Notes under the pieces: model-generated
Database searches by the model: none
Seen by the model: only the letters and a program-made list of their open reading frames with translations
What the model was told of the DNA's origin: nothing
From: Opacimonas sp040514355
Lineage (GTDB): Bacteria; Pseudomonadota; Gammaproteobacteria; Enterobacterales; Alteromonadaceae
DNA length: 64,000 nucleotides
Assembly: GCA_040514355.1 (NCBI GenBank)
Contig: JBEVCF010000042.1
Span: forward strand, 1 to 64,000
Direction of reading: 5' to 3'
Position numbers and translations under genes: made by a program
Part shown: positions 59,978 through 64,000 of the stretch, piece by piece
How the letters are laid out: each line of letters starts with the position of its first letter
How positions within the stretch are numbered: the stretch's first letter is position 1

Positions 59978-60877
59978 ATGACTCACACCTCAGACCGTTC
60001 ATCCACCGCGCCATTCATCATTGTCGTTATTGCTTTAATCGTTATTTTGGCAGCCGTTTTTTTATGGCCAAAACCTGAGCCAGAAGTAGCCATTCAACCC
60101 GTTCCCGTTGCGCTTCCAACACCCGTGCTTGAAACCGTCACTGAAACGCCCCCCACAGAAGTGTCTGTACCGCCTTTTGAGGAAGAGACGTTCTCTGTTG
60201 CTGAACCTATTGCCAATGCAGAAGTATCTGAATTAAGCGAAACCACAGAGGCATTTATCGCTCCTGTTGAGGTCATTGAGCCGGAGCCGACTCCACTAGA
60301 TGTGTCAGACCATGCGGTCAAGCAGACTATCCTAACGCTGACAAAGGTACCCGTGCTGAGCACCCTGATTGTAAATGAAGGTATTTTGGATAAAGTTGTC
60401 GCGACGATACTCAATACAGCTGAAGGCAAACTCTCGGCTAATAGTGCAGTAGCCATCGCCCCTAAAGCAAACTTCTCAACCTTCAAACAAGCTGGTAAGC
60501 TCTACATTGAGCCCGCTTCTTTTACTCGTTACAACGTTTATGCTCAAACCTTTGCGGACATTGATAATGACGATATATTGGCGTTGTTAGCACAATATAA
60601 AGACCAGTTACGCGAAAAATTTTCCGAAATTGCACCACCTGATCGTAATTTTGATACCACACTCATCGACGCCATCAACGAATTACTCGATACACCGATC
60701 GTCAAATTACCTATTGAAGTGTCAACCAATCGCGCGATGTATCAATACGCCAATCCACAATTAGAGGCTCTCAGTCCAGCACAAAAACAACTCCTGCGGA
60801 TGGGACCATACAATGTGCGCTTGGTAAAACGCAAACTTCGTGAATTACGTGGTGCCCTGAACGACCGTGCTGGATAA
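59978..60877 (+). CDS. DUF3014 domain protein
   Basis: 299 aa. One N-terminal membrane segment (about 11-31), a Pro/Glu/Thr-rich linker (about 34-105) and a C-terminal DUF3014 domain (about 108-295, ending in GPYNVRLVKRKLRELRGAL). Predicted single-pass inner-membrane protein with a periplasmic domain; function unknown. It overlaps the DUF1285 gene by 11 bp. Confidence 0.85.
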   Translation: MTHTSDRSSTAPFIIVVIALIVILAAVFLWPKPEPEVAIQPVPVALPTPVLETVTETPPTEVSVPPFEEETFSVAEPIANAEVSELSETTEAFIAPVEVIEPEPTPLDVSDHAVKQTILTLTKVPVLSTLIVNEGILDKVVATILNTAEGKLSANSAVAIAPKANFSTFKQAGKLYIEPASFTRYNVYAQTFADIDNDDILALLAQYKDQLREKFSEIAPPDRNFDTTLIDAINELLDTPIVKLPIEVSTNRAMYQYANPQLEALSPAQKQLLRMGPYNVRLVKRKLRELRGALNDRAG

Positions 60878-61400
60878 ATTACAACAACGTATAGCGGAAA
60901 CTACCGATACTCACAACGCTGTGTTGCAATGGGATCCTCCTTTTTGCGGTGATATCCCCTTACACATTGACCACAAAGGGCAGTGGCATTATGCTGGCAC
61001 ACCATTTACGCGCCAGCGCTTAGTTAATCTATTCGCCCGCATATTACGTTGTGATAATAACCAATACTTCCTCGTTACTCCTGTTGAAAAAGTGGGGATC
61101 ACGGTTGCAGATGTGCCCTTGATCATCACGCAATGGAGTTGGTTAGACGATAGCGCTGAACGTTGTATTCAATGCACCACTGCGACAAACGATGTATTTT
61201 GCCTGGATGCAGATCACCCCATGACACTACGCATCGATCCTCAACAGGCACTCCCGCTGCCCTATATTAAAGTGCGCCATAACCTCTGGGCTAAACTGCA
61301 TCAAAATGTTTATTATCAGTGGATTGAAGCAGCACAGGAACATCAAGGTAGCTTATGGCTACATTCGGGTGGTCATCGTTTCAAGCTAGGTGAATTATAA
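60867..61400 (+). CDS. DUF1285 family protein
   Basis: 177 aa from a GTG at 60867 inside the end of the DUF3014 gene. The start DPPFCGDIPLHIDHKGQWHYAGTPFTR (read in parts) and YFLVTPVEKVGI identify DUF1285. Soluble and beta-rich; function unknown. The 11-bp overlap implies translational coupling with the DUF3014 gene. Confidence 0.85.
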   Translation: MLDKLQQRIAETTDTHNAVLQWDPPFCGDIPLHIDHKGQWHYAGTPFTRQRLVNLFARILRCDNNQYFLVTPVEKVGITVADVPLIITQWSWLDDSAERCIQCTTATNDVFCLDADHPMTLRIDPQQALPLPYIKVRHNLWAKLHQNVYYQWIEAAQEHQGSLWLHSGGHRFKLGEL

Positions 61401-61463
61401 ATTTTTGCCTTTATTGTAATTTTCGCTTACAGTATTTTTCCCTACGAAAATAAGTATAAGTCT

Positions 61464-62750
61464 ATGAAAAAGTCATTATTATTGCTTTCCCTATGTACCG
61501 CGCTAGTTTCTCAATCCACGCTAGCTGATACCTATATCCACGCAGGCAAACTCATCACAGGCCAAGATCAAAAAGTGCATGAGCAAATGACCATTATCGT
61601 GGTCGATAACAAAATCACCGACGTGAAAAAAGGCTTTGTCAAAGGCGAGGCAGACGATACTCATATCGATTTATCCGAGCATACGGTCATGCCTGGCTTG
61701 ATGGATATGCACACGCATCTTTCATTTCAACACGGTGGGCCAAGCACTTATATGCAGCGCTTTACATGGAATGAGGCTGACTATGCGCTGACCGCTGCAA
61801 ACTATGCAGAGAAGACACTTATGGCCGGCTTTACTACCGTGCGTAACCTCGGTGATGCGTATAACGAAACGGTAGCATTACGCAACGCAATCAGACAAGG
61901 CAAGCATGTAGGTCCTCGTATTTATACAACAGCCAAGTCTATTGCGACTACAGGGGGTCATGCCGACCCGAGCAACGGTATGACCAAGCATTTGATGGGC
62001 GACCCCACAGCCAAAGAGGGGGTCGTTAACGGTGTTGCAGAAGCACGAAAAGCCGTGCGTCAACGCTATAAAGACGGGGCAGATTTGATCAAAATCACCG
62101 CAACAGGCGGTGTATTATCAGTCGCCAAATCAGGACAAAATCCGCAGTTTATGACTGATGAGCTGGAAGCCATTGTCGAAACCGCACGAGATTACGGTAT
62201 GACGGTCGCTGTTCATGCCCATGGTAAAGAGGGCATGATCCGTGCTATCAAAGCAGGCGTTGATTCTATTGAGCACGGCACATACATGGATGATGAAGTC
62301 ATGGCACTGATGAAAGAGTACGGTACCTATTACGTCCCAACGATCATCGCAGGTAATTTCGTCGCTGAAAAAGCCAAGATTGATGGGTATTTCCCCGCTA
62401 TCGTACGTCCCAAAGCTGCAGCTATTGGTCCTTTAATCAAAAACACCTTCAGTCGCGCGTATAAAGCAGGGGTTAATATCGCTTTTGGTACAGACTCAGG
62501 TGTGTCTCCTCACGGTGATAATGGTGAAGAATTCCGCCATATGGTAGAGGCGGGGATGCCTATCATGGAAGCCATCCTCTCTGCCACGAAACATACAGCT
62601 GATTTACTCGATATTGCCGATATATTAGGCAGTATTGAAGTGGGTAAACTCGCGGATATTATCGCGGTGGATGGCGACCCCCGTGAGGACGTAAACGTCA
62701 TGCAGCGCGTCTCATTTGTGATGAAAGACGGCGTGGTTTATAAGCAATAA
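61464..62750 (+). CDS. Secreted metal-dependent amidohydrolase (imidazolonepropionase-like/peptidase type)
   Basis: 428 aa. Signal peptide (about 1-21). Metal ligands: H83 and H85 (DMHTHLSF), a Lys in DLIKITATGG, His in VAVHAHGKE and SIEHGTYMD, and Asp in FGTDSGVSPH. This is the amidohydrolase superfamily branch that includes Xaa-Pro-type dipeptidases. Predicted periplasmic. Substrate unknown, though dipeptides fit best. Confidence 0.88.
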   Translation: MKKSLLLLSLCTALVSQSTLADTYIHAGKLITGQDQKVHEQMTIIVVDNKITDVKKGFVKGEADDTHIDLSEHTVMPGLMDMHTHLSFQHGGPSTYMQRFTWNEADYALTAANYAEKTLMAGFTTVRNLGDAYNETVALRNAIRQGKHVGPRIYTTAKSIATTGGHADPSNGMTKHLMGDPTAKEGVVNGVAEARKAVRQRYKDGADLIKITATGGVLSVAKSGQNPQFMTDELEAIVETARDYGMTVAVHAHGKEGMIRAIKAGVDSIEHGTYMDDEVMALMKEYGTYYVPTIIAGNFVAEKAKIDGYFPAIVRPKAAAIGPLIKNTFSRAYKAGVNIAFGTDSGVSPHGDNGEEFRHMVEAGMPIMEAILSATKHTADLLDIADILGSIEVGKLADIIAVDGDPREDVNVMQRVSFVMKDGVVYKQ

Positions 62751-62836
62751 ACCAACACAAGTTTACATCATCATGTTGCAGCTGAAATCATGCTGTACCA
62801 TACCTGTTTAGCGCTTGGGGACAACAACAAAAGCAC

Positions 62837-63427
62837 ATGATTAAACAGCTGAGAAGGAAGGCCAAAGGTTGGGTAGGTTCACCTCATTTACTACCTTGGA
62901 TCACACTTGCGTCGTTTTTGGAATCGATCATTGTACCCATTCCCATCGAAACTTTACTTATTCCATTATCCCAGCTTCGTCGTGACCGCATTTGGCACAT
63001 TGCTACGCTAGCGACATTGGGTTGTATTTTGGGTGCATTAGTGGCTTACAGTGTGGGTTACTGGATAGTTGCCCAATTTGAAACGAACATTATCAACTGG
63101 TTTGGCGACCCCCAAACCTATCAAACTATCATCGAGCGTATGAATGAGGAAGGATTTTGGTTTATCGTACTTGCAGGTATAGCACCGATACCACTCCAAC
63201 TAGCGATGCTTGCGGCGGGAGCGACAGCTTATCCTGTAGGATGGTTTGTGGTGGCAATCGCCATCTCACGCATATTGCGATATTTTGGGATCGCGTATTT
63301 AGTCTATGCTTTTGGCGATCGCGCTGAAATGCTATTACGCCAATATAAAATGAAAGCAGTATTGGCATTATCCGCTATTATTATTACTATCTGGCTAACC
63401 CTGCATTTTTTGCTAACAACCACTTAA
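62837..63427 (+). CDS. YqaA/DedA-family (VTT domain) membrane protein
   Basis: 196 aa with about five hydrophobic segments. The N-terminus LASFLESIIVPIPIETLLIPL and the later FWFIVLAGIAPIPLQLAMLAAG, with their Glu and Pro positions, are typical of the VTT fold. Relatives act in lipid scrambling or membrane homeostasis. Stands alone between the amidohydrolase and the next exported protein. Confidence 0.85.
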   Translation: MIKQLRRKAKGWVGSPHLLPWITLASFLESIIVPIPIETLLIPLSQLRRDRIWHIATLATLGCILGALVAYSVGYWIVAQFETNIINWFGDPQTYQTIIERMNEEGFWFIVLAGIAPIPLQLAMLAAGATAYPVGWFVVAIAISRILRYFGIAYLVYAFGDRAEMLLRQYKMKAVLALSAIIITIWLTLHFLLTTT

Positions 63428-63486
63428 TGCCCCAAACTAGATAAGATTCGTGGCGTTACTCATTAAAATCAAAACAAGGAATTGCT

Positions 63487-64000
63487 ATGAAACTCACAAA
63501 AGCGCTGTTATCTGCATCATTAACCGCCTGTTTATGCATAGGACAAACATGGGCTCATGAGCACGATGCGCATTCACATGCACTTGCCGATAAAGTAACA
63601 GCGGCACAAAATGCTGAGGGACGTCCAGCCGCCGATAAGGCCCGTGATAAAAATCGCAAACCTATCCAGACACTGACATTCTTTGGCTTACAACCAGATA
63701 TGAAAGTTGTCGAATTGATCCCCGGTGGTGGATGGTACACACGGCTCCTTGCACCTGTACTGGCCGAACAAGGCGAGTATTTTGCGGCCATTGGCACCTC
63801 ACGCATTGAGCGCAGTTTAGTGGGGCAACCTGGTTTTGAAAATATCCAAATCACCGCCAAAGACGCGCGTCTTTCTCGTGAGCCTGGCGCGCGTTTTTAT
63901 AGTCTAGAATTGGACGCATTAGGGGTCACTGACGCGGACATGGTTTTGACCTTTCGCAACTACCACAACTTTGATGACGCTGGGCGCAAGGCAATGAATG
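63487..64000 (+). CDS. Exported class I methyltransferase-like protein, N-terminal part
   Basis: The gene runs off the right edge after 171 codons. A signal peptide (about 1-23, ending near TWAHE) is followed by a His-rich start and then a Rossmann-type segment MKVVELIPGGGWYTRLLAPVL that resembles the SAM-binding motif. Exported methyltransferase-like proteins of this kind are known in proteobacteria; the activity is unproven because SAM is not expected in the periplasm. Confidence 0.75.
   Translation, partial: MKLTKALLSASLTACLCIGQTWAHEHDAHSHALADKVTAAQNAEGRPAADKARDKNRKPIQTLTFFGLQPDMKVVELIPGGGWYTRLLAPVLAEQGEYFAAIGTSRIERSLVGQPGFENIQITAKDARLSREPGARFYSLELDALGVTDADMVLTFRNYHNFDDAGRKAMN

Noticed and set aside
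59777..59986. 69-aa minus-strand frame with a hydrophobic start
   Set aside because: It overlaps the DUF6482 gene start and the DUF3014 start, has no ribosome site and no recognisable family; probably chance.

Overview
The window looks like chromosome from a gammaproteobacterium of the Alteromonadales type. This placement is inferred from gene content, from blocks of gene order shared with enteric bacteria (yicC/rph-pyrE; yheS-yheT-yheU with yheV and slyX/fkpA; greB-tex-bioH-gntX-nfuA; comM-ilv-ilvY/ilvC) and from a caa3-type cox cluster. No rRNA, tRNA or CRISPR array was recognised. Two 10-N assembly gaps are present (2873-2882 and 5123-5132).

Region 1-7950 is accessory DNA, visibly more A/T-rich than the rest. 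It holds a heavy-metal operon on the minus strand: a short CDF transporter, a transglutaminase-like protein, a CDF transporter split by a gap, a small His/Cys-rich exported protein, a TolC-type outer-membrane factor and an RND adaptor that runs off the left edge. A divergent PbrR/CadR-type MerR regulator sits over a typical 19-bp-spacer promoter. An IS3-family element with a candidate -1 frameshift signal follows, then a tyrosine integrase directly downstream of yicC. This layout suggests a genomic island inserted at the 3' end of yicC, with its far end outside the window.

Region 7951-30750 is mainly housekeeping: yicC, rph-pyrE, a TusA protein, RNA methyltransferases (a TrmH-type enzyme and RlmE), the coupled yheS/TIGR02444/yheT/yheU operon, yheV, slyX, a lipoprotein FkpA, greB, tex, bioH, gntX, an M14 peptidase, nfuA, a DinF-type MATE pump and a polysaccharide deacetylase. 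Between fkpA and greB lies a bufferin-type operon (bufA-bufB-bufC): a small exported four-Cys precursor, an MNIO (DUF692) enzyme and its DUF2063 partner. Related systems make copper-binding modified peptides. This is the most interesting complete system in the window.

Region 30776-39289 is the aerobic terminal oxidase cluster: coxB-coxA-ctaG-coxC, then SURF1, a degenerate Sco-like protein, ctaA, ctaB and SCO, with a possible ArcA site upstream. lexA and plsB follow as a divergent pair with an SOS box between them. ilvE-ilvD-ilvA, comM, ilvY and ilvC supply branched-chain amino-acid synthesis; no acetolactate synthase is present here.

The right end holds two transporters with proA and proB, an M1 peptidase with a DUF6702 partner, DUF6482, DUF3014 and DUF1285 proteins, a secreted amidohydrolase, a YqaA-type membrane protein and the start of an exported methyltransferase-like protein.
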